Assembly (NCBI RefSeq): GCF_018613325.1
Contig: NZ_JAGGQJ010000021.1
Span: forward strand, 62,001 to 126,000
DNA: 64,000 nucleotides
DNA from: Bacillus sp. ISL-34
Lineage (GTDB): Bacteria; Bacillota; Bacilli; Bacillales; DSM-1321
Direction of reading: 5' to 3'
The notes under the pieces were generated by a model. The model worked only from the letters and a program-made list of their open reading frames with translations, was not told where the DNA came from and ran no database searches. Position numbers and translations under genes: made by a program. Within the stretch, counting starts at the first letter, position 1, and the number at the start of each line of letters is the position of its first letter. Below, in pieces: positions 8,801 through 17,285 of the stretch.

Positions 8801-9121
8801 CTAGATAGACTTTAAGACGTTGATTTTTGATGATACAAAATCCCATTTTTTCCAAAACAATTCAAGTTCCTGGCGGCCAGCCTCATTAAGTGAGTAAAAC
8901 TTGCGGGGCGGCCCCATATCTGACGGTTTCTTTTCAATGTTCACCAGTTTCTTCTTTTCTAATCGCACGAGGATGGTGTAGACCGTCCCTTCCACGACTT
9001 CAGTAAACCCAAGCTCGTTCAGGCGGCGGGTAATCTCGTAGCCATAGGTTTCATGGCGGCTGATGATTTCCAGCACGCAGCCTTCCAGCGAACCCTTCAG
9101 CATTTCAGTTAAATTTTCCAT
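8801..9121 (-). CDS. PadR family transcriptional regulator
   Basis: A 106-residue PadR-type winged-helix repressor. Typical features are LKGSLEGCVLEIISRHETYG, the wing-helix segment YEITRRLNELGFTEVVEGTV with YTILVRLEKKKLV, and the GPPRKFYSLNEAGR wing. It probably controls the DUF1048 gene, the ABC exporter and itself, with release by the exported drug as in LmrR-like systems; this is inference from family and context. GGGGAGG precedes the ATG. Confidence 0.92.
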   Translation of the reverse strand: MENLTEMLKGSLEGCVLEIISRHETYGYEITRRLNELGFTEVVEGTVYTILVRLEKKKLVNIEKKPSDMGPPRKFYSLNEAGRQELELFWKKWDFVSSKINVLKSI

Positions 9122-9143
9122 GTTCAGAACCTCCCCTATTTTG

Positions 9144-9197
9144 TCTGACTTATATTCAGTATAACTTAGTACTAAGGGAAATTTTTACTGAATAGCT
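9144..9197. promoter_or_regulatory. Candidate PadR operators upstream of padR
   Basis: Block 9144-9168 repeats the block at 8293-8317 with three mismatches. It overlaps the perfect 12-base palindrome CTTAGTACTAAG (9165-9176) and is followed by ACTGAATAGCT (9187-9197), also shared with the exporter upstream region. It lies 23-76 bases before the padR ATG and is well placed for autoregulation. Confidence 0.6.
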
Positions 9198-9208
9198 TTT
9201 GGGAAATC

Positions 9209-9375
9209 ACGCTATTAAGTATTGCTTATTACAAGTACATTGTAACACCGAGTAGCGGGATTGTCAACTATTCCCTTAAAAATATTTTTGCAGCCTCACT
9301 ATTAAGTGGTGTCGGTATCCAGTGTGACCTACTACTGGTATATCGTAACACGCAGTAGTTAGACTGTCAACTGGA
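9209..9375. repeat. Two degenerate direct repeats upstream of padR
   Basis: Segments starting CTATTAAGTATTG (9212) and CTATTAAGTGGTG (9300) both run on through a GTAACAC and a CGnGTAG/GCAGTAG block to a GACTGTCAAC/GATTGTCAAC end. The first contains TTACAA-GTACA-TTGTAA (9229-9245), another dyad. The pair looks like a duplicated control region. Confidence 0.4.
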
Positions 9376-9449
9376 TTTTCTAAATCTTTTTAAAACCAGC
9401 TATCCTCATTGGATACAGCCGATTTTCTTTATGGAGCTTTTACTTCCTC

Positions 9450-9566
9450 CTATGCTTCTTTCACAATGATTACACCGCGGATCATTCCCAACCAGCAGCT
9501 GTACATGTAGGTTCCCGGTTTCTCTGGTGTGAAAACGATGAGGTTTTCTCCTACTTCCAAAGACTA
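9450..9566 (-). pseudogene. C-terminal remnant of a cupredoxin-domain protein
   Basis: The minus strand encodes about 37 residues ending at the TAG at 9450: LEVGENLIVFTPEKPGTY, then MYSCWLGMIRGVIIVKEA. The SCW...GM pattern holds the copper-ligand cysteine and methionine of cupredoxin domains found in cation-transport ATPase accessory proteins. There is no upstream continuation or start codon. It is too short to be functional and joins the series of gene remnants in this region. Confidence 0.7.
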
Positions 9567-9860
9567 TTCCCGAAATGAAAGAAGAACTTCGTGATCTATG
9601 TTCTTAATATTCTTAGCAGGAAAGGAAATGTTTATTATGAGTTCCTGCAAGATGTGGGGACGTTTTTCTTTTTGGGTTCGGGAGCTTTAGTAATATAACT
9701 GAGGATTATTAATGTAACTCCTTCGCGTTCTTCACATTTCCACTATCGGGCGAGATTATGAAATAACACTTAGATTTAAACGAATTTATTGTTATATTTT
9801 TAAGTGAGGTGAAGTAATTTACATCAAAAATTAAATAAATTTATTGTCATTCTACAAATA
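9567..9860. other. Gene-free stretch
   Basis: I see no supported coding region, RNA gene or repeat here. It is AT-rich and contains only short open frames on both strands. Confidence 0.5.
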
Positions 9861-9906
9861 AAAAACCTTGATTTTTTCTACACTAAGCAGAATAATCAAG
9901 GTTTTT
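9861..9906. terminator. Hairpin with A and T flanks
   Basis: AAAAACCTTGATT (9861-9873) pairs with AATCAAGGTTTTT (9894-9906) over 13 bases with a 20-base loop. It can act on either strand, although no intact gene ends right beside it. Confidence 0.5.
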
Positions 9907-10107
9907 ACTTCCAAAAAATATCTTAGCCTATAAAATTCGTGTTTCTTTATTTTTTTGTATTTCGCAGATATGGAAATAAAAGCAAGCCTACTGCCCTTTT
10001 TTACACGTATCTCGGCTGAACCCCTAAAAGCGGCATATCCGGAAGTCCTACTTTTTACTAATCCCCAAACCGCCGAACTAAAACAACATCCAGCTTTCCT
10101 ACATGAA

Positions 10108-10148
10108 AAACCCCGCTTCATCACTTTAAACGTGAGTGGCAGGGTTTC
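10108..10148 (-). terminator. Terminator behind the S9 peptidase gene
   Basis: On the minus strand an imperfect hairpin runs from AGAAACCCTGCCACTCACG to a GCGGGGTTTTTC end, about 40 bases past the stop codon of the peptidase gene. Confidence 0.6.
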
Positions 10149-10186
10149 TAATTTAAGTGTAAATAAAATGAATATTTTGAGGCGGA

Positions 10187-11989
10187 TTATACCTTCTCTG
10201 TTACTGCTGTGAATCGCTTTAAGAATGAGAGTATTTTTTGATAGACGGCAATTTCATTTTCTTTCTTGGAAAATCCATGTCCTTCATCTTCCAGAAGCAT
10301 ATAATCGACATCTCTTCCTTTATCCTTCAACGCTTGAACGATTTGATCTGATTCCTCCTTGACGACACGGGGATCATTCGCTCCTTGAATGACAAGCATT
10401 GGCTTTATCATGGATTCCAAATAGGTGATAGGCGAATGCTCGATTAGTTTTTCTTTATCTTTTTCGGGATTTCCTACCCACTGATCCATGACTGGCTTCC
10501 AGTCTTCTGGAACCGAATTGATAAATGAGAAGAGGTTGGATGGGCCGAAAATATCGACAACCGCCTTAAAATAATCCGCATGTCGACCGTGCAGCAAAAG
10601 TGCCATATACCCGCCGAAGCTTCCGCCCATCAATAGGATGTTACCTTTTTGTGCTTGCCCTTGGTCTATCAGCCAATCAAGGCCGGCTACATTATCAAGT
10701 CGTGGTCCATTTCCCCAATCTCCCTCTACCATTTTCATGAATTCCAATCCATAACCGGTAGAACCGCGGAAGTTTGGCGCAAAAATACTGTAGCCGTGAT
10801 TCAGGAAAAATTGAAATGAAGCTCTAAAGGACTTCCGTTCTGCCGCTTGAGGTCCTCCGTGAGGCCAAAAAATGACTTCGCCATTGTCATTTTCCTTTTT
10901 TGCCCTAAAAAATAACGACTCGATCTCCAGGCCATCAAAGGAAGGGTATGTAATGATGTCCGGTTCAACCAGATCATTAGAATCGACGCCAGGAACAGTA
11001 TATTTAGTTAAGGATTCCCACTCATCACCTGTATTTTTATAGATATTATGAGGCTTGGTTGCGCTCATGCCAAATAAGTAAAGAGTGCCTGATGCGGCAA
11101 CCTCAAGCTTATTAATGACGCTGCACGGCACGGGGATATTTCTCCAATCTTCATTTTGTAGATTGAATTCATATAATTGATCCTCTACTCCCTTTTGACT
11201 GGTTATATATAAAAGTTGATTCTCTTTACTATATTTAATCGCAGTAAAACTCTCATTCTTCAATTCTTTAACTTTACTGAATTTGTTTGTTTCAAGGTTG
11301 TATGAAGCCAAATAGGTAAAGTCCGAATCATAATCAGTCAATAAATAAATCATCGAATCCGAAACAAAAACACCATCATTCACTGTATGTTGTTTCTCGG
11401 TGGGAGGAGTGAGCAGGATATCTTCGTTCCCTTTTTTTGCATAGAGAAGGGTATATGTATTAGCAAAGTGTTTATAGTAAAGTAAGGTTTCTTCATCAGG
11501 GCTGAAGCCAAATAAATAGGTCGCTGCATCCTTCCCTTCCAGTACCAGCGTTTCCTGTCCTGATTCTAAATCTAAACAATAGGCATTTAGAAAGGAAGGA
11601 TTTCCTCTTGATGTCGTGTAATAAAGCTTTTTACTGTCATTTGATAATTTTGGCATGAAATTACGTGTATTTTCATGATGGACGATTTCCTTCATTGTCC
11701 CGCCATTCAAAGGAACCCCGTAAAACTGGGTATTTTCATTACCGTCTTGATCAAAACCAGCAATTATAAACCGGCTCTTCTTATCATAAATCAGTGCTTG
11801 GCAGCTTTGATCAATGGATGTAAGCGGATAAGGAAAGGAGTTTGGCAAATCCATTCCCCATAAATTATACTTGCCGCTCAAATTGGTACTGAAAACCAGA
11901 TGTTTTTCATCTGGACTTACGGCAAAATCAGCAATGGAAAAAGTTCGTAAAAATTGCTCCACATCAGGTTTTGGAAAAGTGATCATCAT
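10187..11989 (-). CDS. S9 family prolyl oligopeptidase / acylaminoacyl-peptidase
   Basis: A cytoplasmic serine peptidase of about 600 residues. The N-terminal half is a beta-propeller with repeated strands (for example SIADFAVSPDEKHLVFSTN). The C-terminal alpha/beta-hydrolase domain carries the triad: serine in GGSFGGYM (about residue 456), aspartate in GANDPRV (about 536) and histidine in EDEGHGFSKKE (about 571). The ATG at 11989 is preferred because GAGGGG lies six bases before it; a TTG two codons upstream overlaps that site. It probably trims short peptides and stands alone as a gene. Confidence 0.9.
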   Translation of the reverse strand: MMITFPKPDVEQFLRTFSIADFAVSPDEKHLVFSTNLSGKYNLWGMDLPNSFPYPLTSIDQSCQALIYDKKSRFIIAGFDQDGNENTQFYGVPLNGGTMKEIVHHENTRNFMPKLSNDSKKLYYTTSRGNPSFLNAYCLDLESGQETLVLEGKDAATYLFGFSPDEETLLYYKHFANTYTLLYAKKGNEDILLTPPTEKQHTVNDGVFVSDSMIYLLTDYDSDFTYLASYNLETNKFSKVKELKNESFTAIKYSKENQLLYITSQKGVEDQLYEFNLQNEDWRNIPVPCSVINKLEVAASGTLYLFGMSATKPHNIYKNTGDEWESLTKYTVPGVDSNDLVEPDIITYPSFDGLEIESLFFRAKKENDNGEVIFWPHGGPQAAERKSFRASFQFFLNHGYSIFAPNFRGSTGYGLEFMKMVEGDWGNGPRLDNVAGLDWLIDQGQAQKGNILLMGGSFGGYMALLLHGRHADYFKAVVDIFGPSNLFSFINSVPEDWKPVMDQWVGNPEKDKEKLIEHSPITYLESMIKPMLVIQGANDPRVVKEESDQIVQALKDKGRDVDYMLLEDEGHGFSKKENEIAVYQKILSFLKRFTAVTEKV

Positions 11990-12220
11990 TGGCAACCCCT
12001 CACGTTTATAGTATAAAGAAAAAATCCGTAATTAATTATACCATATTTTTCCTGGTTTATATAAGTAAATAGTCAGCTATGAAAGTAGAACATTCAAGTT
12101 ATTATTTTGGTATAAAACATGTAACTATTTTTAATATGCCTCTAATTAGGAATAAACGATTCCAAGGGGGCATCATTTTGTCATCCGATAGAATGATAGA
12201 AAGGGCTTGTTCAAATACGA

Positions 12221-12256
12221 AAAAAGCTTAAGAGCACTTGGCTCTTAAGCTTTTTA
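12221..12256 (-). terminator. Terminator of the ykfC-ykfB-DUF819 operon
   Basis: AAAAAGCTTAAGAGC - ACTTG - GCTCTTAAGCTTTTT is a perfect 15-base-pair hairpin right after the last gene of the minus-strand operon. Confidence 0.9.
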
Positions 12257-12260
12257 TGAA

Positions 12261-13259
12261 TCAATCGATATATCTTCTTGCTCCGGCATATTCCTCTCCG
12301 TATCCCGATGTTTTTATTTCATCTATCCTTACATGTGTTGAGCTGTTAGGCGAATGGATCATTTTGCCATCACCTATATACATACCGACATGATGGACCC
12401 TTCCCTTCCCTTTATCATAGGCAAAAAATAGTAAATCACCTGGTTGAAGATTTTCTTGTTCCACCTTTTTGCCATGTTCCGCCTGAACGGAAGAGTCCCT
12501 TGGAATCGTTATTCCATTAGCATGGTACATTGTATAGGTAAATCCAGAACAGTCAAATCCAAAACCGGACATTCCAGCCCATAGGTAAGGAAGCCCTAAA
12601 AATTCTTTTCCTGATTCAACGATGTCCTTACCGGTTGGAGCAGGTATTTGATTTTCATTTTGATAAACTGACACGTCCTGCTTTTCTATCCATTTTGCGC
12701 CATTACTCGGTGTCATCACCTTCACTTTATCTTTTTTCACCTGTAATAACGGGAGGCGGGTATCGAAGCTGACCTCCATGAATTTGAACCGAAGTTTCGA
12801 ATCCGAATAAAGCCAAGTCTTTGGGGCATTTACAAGGGCAAATCCTCGTTTAAATTGCTTCTCAAAAGAATTTCCGTCTTTTAATTGTGCCTTTGGCATC
12901 CATCCTGGATAACCAATATCATTACGGGGCGTCGGTTGATTGGCAACGGCTACTTTCACCCATTCACCCTGTTCTTCTAGAATCGTCACTTTTGAACCAT
13001 ATAACGCTTGTGTTTCCAGGTTACCTACAAGCCACAGTTTGTCTTCATAATTCATCGAGCCGATCCAGGCATTCATATCAACAGGGTTCGATGCTGAAGG
13101 AGCATCGATTTCCCTTAATATTCCAGGCTCAGTCCAAAGAGTGGCCACGTTAACATCTACATAGGCAATTCTCTCCTTTTCTTTTGCATTGGCTTCAATG
13201 GGACTGAAAAAACTACCGAGAGCAAATAAAGATAGCACAAAAACGGTTAACCTTTTCAA
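12261..13259 (-). CDS. ykfC: Gamma-D-glutamyl-L-diamino acid endopeptidase, NlpC/P60 (YkfC-like)
   Basis: A secreted C40 peptidase of about 332 residues. A signal peptide (LKRLTVFVLSLFALGSFF, then SPIEANA) is followed by SH3-like domains and a C-terminal NlpC/P60 domain. The catalytic cysteine is in GFDCSGFTYTMY, the histidine in RVHHVGMYIGDG and the third polar site in MIHSPNSS. It matches YkfC, which splits L-Ala-D-Glu from diamino acid in murein peptides; the adjacent epimerase gene supports this. The TTG at 13259 is taken as start since GGAAGGG lies eight bases upstream; the GTG at 13268 overlaps that site. Confidence 0.88.
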   Translation of the reverse strand: MKRLTVFVLSLFALGSFFSPIEANAKEKERIAYVDVNVATLWTEPGILREIDAPSASNPVDMNAWIGSMNYEDKLWLVGNLETQALYGSKVTILEEQGEWVKVAVANQPTPRNDIGYPGWMPKAQLKDGNSFEKQFKRGFALVNAPKTWLYSDSKLRFKFMEVSFDTRLPLLQVKKDKVKVMTPSNGAKWIEKQDVSVYQNENQIPAPTGKDIVESGKEFLGLPYLWAGMSGFGFDCSGFTYTMYHANGITIPRDSSVQAEHGKKVEQENLQPGDLLFFAYDKGKGRVHHVGMYIGDGKMIHSPNSSTHVRIDEIKTSGYGEEYAGARRYID

Positions 13260-13284
13260 AATAATCACCCTTCCGAAATAGTTT

Positions 13285-14367
13285 TTATTGAGTAAATGAG
13301 GATTTCCTCTTGACTCCTAGTCCAGGTTTCTCGGAAATGAGAAGTTGATCTTTCATAAATTGAATGCCTTCAAATGGTTCATTCTTAATCCATAATGGAG
13401 CATCTAAATCAATCTTCGTTATATTTGGATGGGCGGTTGCCAGATGAGCCGCGGCCGCTACACTCACGGATGATTCCATCATGCTCCCAATCATGCATTC
13501 CACCCCGGCTGCTTCTGCCATATCGGCTATTTGGAGTGCACGTCTTATTCCGCCTGTTTTCATTAATTTAATATTTAGGAAATCAACAGCATGTTCATTC
13601 AGGAGTTTCATGGCGTCACGGGGGGAAAACAAACTTTCATCGGCCATGATCGGCACTTGGACAGACCTCTTTATTTCTTTCAATCCTTCGATATCATGGG
13701 CTTGCACGGGCTGTTCCACCAAATCAACGTTCAGCTTTTTTTCCTCGAGTTCATGAATGATGGAAATGGCTTGTTTTGTTGTCCACCCTTGATTTGCGTC
13801 AATCCTGATCATAACCTGGTCGCCAACAGCAGCACGAATGCAGGCAACCCGTTCCACGTCACTCTTCCAGTCTTTCCCCAGTTTTATCTTCATCGTAGAG
13901 AATCCGCCATCGATGAGGGATAATGCCGCCTTTGCCATTTCTTCGGGTTCATCAACGCTGATTGTCATATCATTTTTCAGGACATTCGATTTACCGCCAA
14001 GATATTGATATAAAGGGAGCTGCCATCGTTTGCTGACTGCGTCGTACAAAGCGATTTCAACAGCAGCTTTCGCACTTGTGTTTCCTACACATGATCGTTG
14101 GATCAGCTGAGACAATGCATTGATATTCTCGATGTCGCGGCCAATTAGATGTGGCGAGATCACTTCTTCGATGACCGTCAAGATTCCTTTTGTAGAATCT
14201 CCCGTGATGGCAACCGTAGGGGCTGCGGCCCCCAAACCTTCCGTTCCATCCTCCAACTTTACGGAAACCATGATATTTTCAATTTCCATGGCTGTGCGTA
14301 ATGCCGTCTTGAATGGCTTGACAAGCGGCAAGGTTTCCACTGATACTTGTAAACTTTCAATCTTCAT
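13285..14367 (-). CDS. ykfB: L-Ala-D/L-Glu (dipeptide) epimerase
   Basis: A 360-residue member of the enolase superfamily, muconate-lactonizing subgroup. The base pair of lysines is visible in TMKIKLGKDW and NIKLMKTGGI, and the metal ligands in IRIDANQGW, LVEQPVQ and IMADESLF. It converts L-Ala-D-Glu from murein recycling to L-Ala-L-Glu, which ordinary peptidases can use. It lies 15 bases downstream of the DUF819 gene and 25 bases upstream of ykfC, forming one operon. AAGGAAGGG precedes the ATG. Confidence 0.92.
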   Translation of the reverse strand: MKIESLQVSVETLPLVKPFKTALRTAMEIENIMVSVKLEDGTEGLGAAAPTVAITGDSTKGILTVIEEVISPHLIGRDIENINALSQLIQRSCVGNTSAKAAVEIALYDAVSKRWQLPLYQYLGGKSNVLKNDMTISVDEPEEMAKAALSLIDGGFSTMKIKLGKDWKSDVERVACIRAAVGDQVMIRIDANQGWTTKQAISIIHELEEKKLNVDLVEQPVQAHDIEGLKEIKRSVQVPIMADESLFSPRDAMKLLNEHAVDFLNIKLMKTGGIRRALQIADMAEAAGVECMIGSMMESSVSVAAAAHLATAHPNITKIDLDAPLWIKNEPFEGIQFMKDQLLISEKPGLGVKRKSSFTQ

Positions 14368-14382
14368 ATTAACAACCCTTCC

Positions 14383-15543
14383 TTAAAAGCTTGAGAGTAT
14401 ATATGATGTAAGAATGCCAAAATAGGTGCCCAGAAGACTGCCAAGTACAGCCATCAATATCCCGACCGGTATTAGCGCCCTGTTGAATGAACCTGCCAAT
14501 ATAGGCGCTGATGCCACACCCCCTATATTGGCCAATGAGGCAACTCCCATTGTAAATAGATCCAACTTAAAGATCTTGGCCAAAATGATCATGATCAATC
14601 CATGAAAGAATAGAATCATAAATCCGGATAAAATATACACAGGTGCTTGAAAAAGCTGTGAAAAATCGGCATGGGAAGCAATTAAACCAATGACTATATA
14701 AAGCATGACTTTGGAAATTTCCATGGAACCGGCAATACGGCCAACCTTCGTGACAGCCAGGATTAAACCTACGGTCGAAGCGATGATGATCGTCCAAGTG
14801 GTACCATTCACTGCGGCACCCAGCACTGGCAGTCTTTCCCCGATTTTGGTTGCCCCTGCTGATACAATTAAAGCCAGCGCCAAGAAACCGATCAATTCCA
14901 CGAAACCAAATTCCGTCTTGGCGGTTTCCTCCGCTTCAAGCTCGGAAGTCATTTGATCAACGAAAGATGTATCCGCTTTAGTCCAAATATTGAATTTTCC
15001 AGCAAGAGGCACCAGCCAAAACAAGAACATGACCCAAATGGAATAATTGACTGTATCCATGATCAACGCATAGCCAAAAATATTTTCCGGCACATCGAGT
15101 ATGCCTTGCAAGATCACCATATTGGCAGATCCCCCTGTCCAGCTTGCGCTCAAAGCCGAAAATGCCTTCCAAGTTCCTTCAGCATAAAAACCTTTCATTA
15201 AGACGTAAGTAAGAGTGAACCCTGCGATGATGCTGAATGAAGCGGCAAAAAAAGTTAACAGCATCTTTGGTCCAAGTCTGATTATTTTTCGCATATCGCA
15301 TTGCAAAAGCATGAGCATCAACATGGCGGGTAGCAGGAGTCCTCGTATGGTGCTATATGCGCTTTCGACTGACTCACTATCTGAAAAGACCCCAAATGTT
15401 TTCATTAGAGCCGCTCCAATATAAATAAGGACAATACCAGGAACATACTTGAAGAACTTTCCTCCGATCTTTTTTTCCGCTACGGCAATCACGGCAGTAA
15501 ATGCCAATAAAAAACAGACAAACATCACACCATCTTTAATCAT
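14383..15543 (-). CDS. DUF819 family membrane protein (YjcL-like)
   Basis: A 386-residue integral membrane protein with about ten hydrophobic segments, of the DUF819 family to which B. subtilis YjcL belongs. Visible helices include GVMFVCFLLAFTAVIAVAE, ALALIVSAGATKIG and MIILAKIFKLDLFTMGVASL. The ATG at 15543 is chosen because AAGGAGG lies just before it; a longer frame begins 20 codons upstream without a site. As first gene of the ykfB-ykfC operon it is a good candidate for importing or exporting murein-derived peptides, but that is inference from position only. Confidence 0.85.
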   Translation of the reverse strand: MIKDGVMFVCFLLAFTAVIAVAEKKIGGKFFKYVPGIVLIYIGAALMKTFGVFSDSESVESAYSTIRGLLLPAMLMLMLLQCDMRKIIRLGPKMLLTFFAASFSIIAGFTLTYVLMKGFYAEGTWKAFSALSASWTGGSANMVILQGILDVPENIFGYALIMDTVNYSIWVMFLFWLVPLAGKFNIWTKADTSFVDQMTSELEAEETAKTEFGFVELIGFLALALIVSAGATKIGERLPVLGAAVNGTTWTIIIASTVGLILAVTKVGRIAGSMEISKVMLYIVIGLIASHADFSQLFQAPVYILSGFMILFFHGLIMIILAKIFKLDLFTMGVASLANIGGVASAPILAGSFNRALIPVGILMAVLGSLLGTYFGILTSYILSSF

Positions 15544-15643
15544 ATTCCATACCTCCTTATATTTAGGGGATTTCATAATAATAAAATGTAATTTCCATTT
15601 CATTAAAACCGGCCAATGAAGTCTTGCGTGGCCCCTACATAAA

Positions 15644-15695
15644 AAATCCAGCTGCCAAAGAGCGCGTACACACTCTTTAACAGCTGGATTTCAAT
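15644..15695 (-). terminator. Terminator between the DUF3870 gene and the ykf operon
   Basis: AAATCCAGCTG (15644-15654) pairs with CAGCTGGATTT (15681-15691), with further pairing of CAAAGAG and CTCTTT inside. It lies just past the DUF3870 stop codon on the minus strand and separates the two operons. Confidence 0.75.
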
Positions 15696-15716
15696 TGCGA
15701 CTGACAAAAGAAGCAG

Positions 15717-16034
15717 CTATAACTTATAAAGTTGATGATATTTAATGCTGGCATTTCTAAGTGCGACAGTCAGTGCTTTCTGGGATGAACCAAAGTAACG
15801 TTTCTCAATTTCTTTCTCCAATTCATCGGGCCGAAGAATGGATTTACCCACTAACATGGATTGAATGAAGCGTGATGTAATCGATATCGTAGTCGAGCAT
15901 TCCGCATCCACTATTTCATGCGTATCACTATCAATGACGAAACCGATAAAAAAGCAATTGAATTGCTGTGTAATCGGATTATTTGACGCAGCCTTCGATT
16001 CGCCAACTATATATATTGTGTTCTGCTGAAACAT
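15717..16034 (-). CDS. DUF3870 domain protein
   Basis: A 105-residue protein of the DUF3870 family, starting MFQQNTIYIVGESKAASNN and with NCFFIGFVIDSDTHEIVDAE; a later stretch reads RYFGSSQKALTVALRNA. The ATG at 16034 has GGAGG nine bases upstream; a longer frame adds 11 codons with no site. The role is unknown. Such genes are often found near amidase, racemase or hydantoinase-type catabolic genes, which fits the operon upstream on the same strand; a 300-base gap leaves co-transcription open. Confidence 0.78.
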   Translation of the reverse strand: MFQQNTIYIVGESKAASNNPITQQFNCFFIGFVIDSDTHEIVDAECSTTISITSRFIQSMLVGKSILRPDELEKEIEKRYFGSSQKALTVALRNASIKYHQLYKL

Positions 16035-16331
16035 ACTTATTATGCCTCCTGCCATTACAGACATCATAACAGGTATAAATAGGGTGACTATCTATATTAT
16101 TACAATATGAAATGGTTACATATATTCTAATATATATAGCCATCATTTGACAATATATTTTGTATATTATGTCAATTTCCGATTCCTGCGCAAGAGAATA
16201 GATAAGTTCTATAACTAATACGCCCATCAACGGAGTATAACTAGGTATTGTTTTAAAAACATGGTTCATGGGTGGTTTTTCGACCTATCCCGCACTTTAT
16301 TCGACCTTCACATCATTATTCGGAATCCAAA

Positions 16332-17216
16332 TCATGGTTCGGGATCCAAAAGACATTTCAGCCCTTCATATGGCTCATATTTCGCATACAACTCTTTTCG
16401 GCGATTGCGATCCTTGAAAGTGGTCGCCGCACCACTTTTTCGATTCTCATAAAGTTCGTCCATATCGACCGTACCTGTAATGATTGTATGTTCATTCAAT
16501 GCTGCCTCGGCTACTATTCCATTTGCGGGCCAAGCACTGTCACAGGGGCTAAGTATACTGGCACGGCCGTATCCGTTCGGCAGGGGTGACCCTGGTTCAC
16601 CAACAGTGGGGCAATGAACAAAATATACCTGATTCTCGATTGCACGTGCATGTGCGCAATGGCGAACCCGCCAAAACCCAGCTTCTGTAAATGTGTATGA
16701 TGGGCAAAAAATGATATCGGCCCCGTTCATTGATAATATCCTTGAAATTTCAGGTATCTCCGCTTCATAACATACCGCTATCCCTATCTTAACCGGACCT
16801 ACGGAGTAAACTTGCAGATCATCACCTTCGGAAGTATGCCAATTCGCTTCAGCGGGAAAGATATCAGTTTTTTTATGCTCAACGACTGATCCGTCTTTAT
16901 CAAAAATGTATGCAATGTTGAAGTATTCATTTTCGCGGCGTTCCAAATGCGTGCCCGCAATGATGACCTGCTTTCTTTTTCTTGAAAGTGACCTGAAAAG
17001 ATCTTTGTATGAATTGGTATATTCATCAATGATGACGGACGAAGCATCTTGTTCTCCAAAGGCCGCTGATAACCCGATGGTTAACAGTTCAGGAAAAATG
17101 ATATAATCCGAGTCTTCGGGAACTTGGGTGATCAAGTCTTCAACTTTTTTCTGAAATTCATTGAAGGTTGACACTTTTTCTACACGAAATTGACAAGCCG
17201 TTATTTTAATTTTCAC
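16332..17216 (-). CDS. Carbon-nitrogen hydrolase (nitrilase superfamily)
   Basis: A 294-residue nitrilase-type hydrolase with the full catalytic set: glutamate in DYIIFPELLTIG (about residue 42), lysine in EHKKTDIFPAE (about 115) and cysteine in GIAVCYEAEIPE (about 149). The family hydrolyses amides, nitriles or N-carbamoyl groups; the neighbouring N-carbamoyl-type hydrolase and amidohydrolase suggest an amide or ureido substrate. The GTG at 17216 is chosen because GGGAGG lies five bases before it; an ATG 17 codons upstream has no site and would add an odd, basic N-terminus. Confidence 0.88.
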   Translation of the reverse strand: MKIKITACQFRVEKVSTFNEFQKKVEDLITQVPEDSDYIIFPELLTIGLSAAFGEQDASSVIIDEYTNSYKDLFRSLSRKRKQVIIAGTHLERRENEYFNIAYIFDKDGSVVEHKKTDIFPAEANWHTSEGDDLQVYSVGPVKIGIAVCYEAEIPEISRILSMNGADIIFCPSYTFTEAGFWRVRHCAHARAIENQVYFVHCPTVGEPGSPLPNGYGRASILSPCDSAWPANGIVAEAALNEHTIITGTVDMDELYENRKSGAATTFKDRNRRKELYAKYEPYEGLKCLLDPEP

Positions 17217-17285
17217 AAAAGGCCTCCCAAATCTTGTTTTATCAGTTCTACCAGTCAGTAATTCCATTAGCCTTAATAAAAGAAA

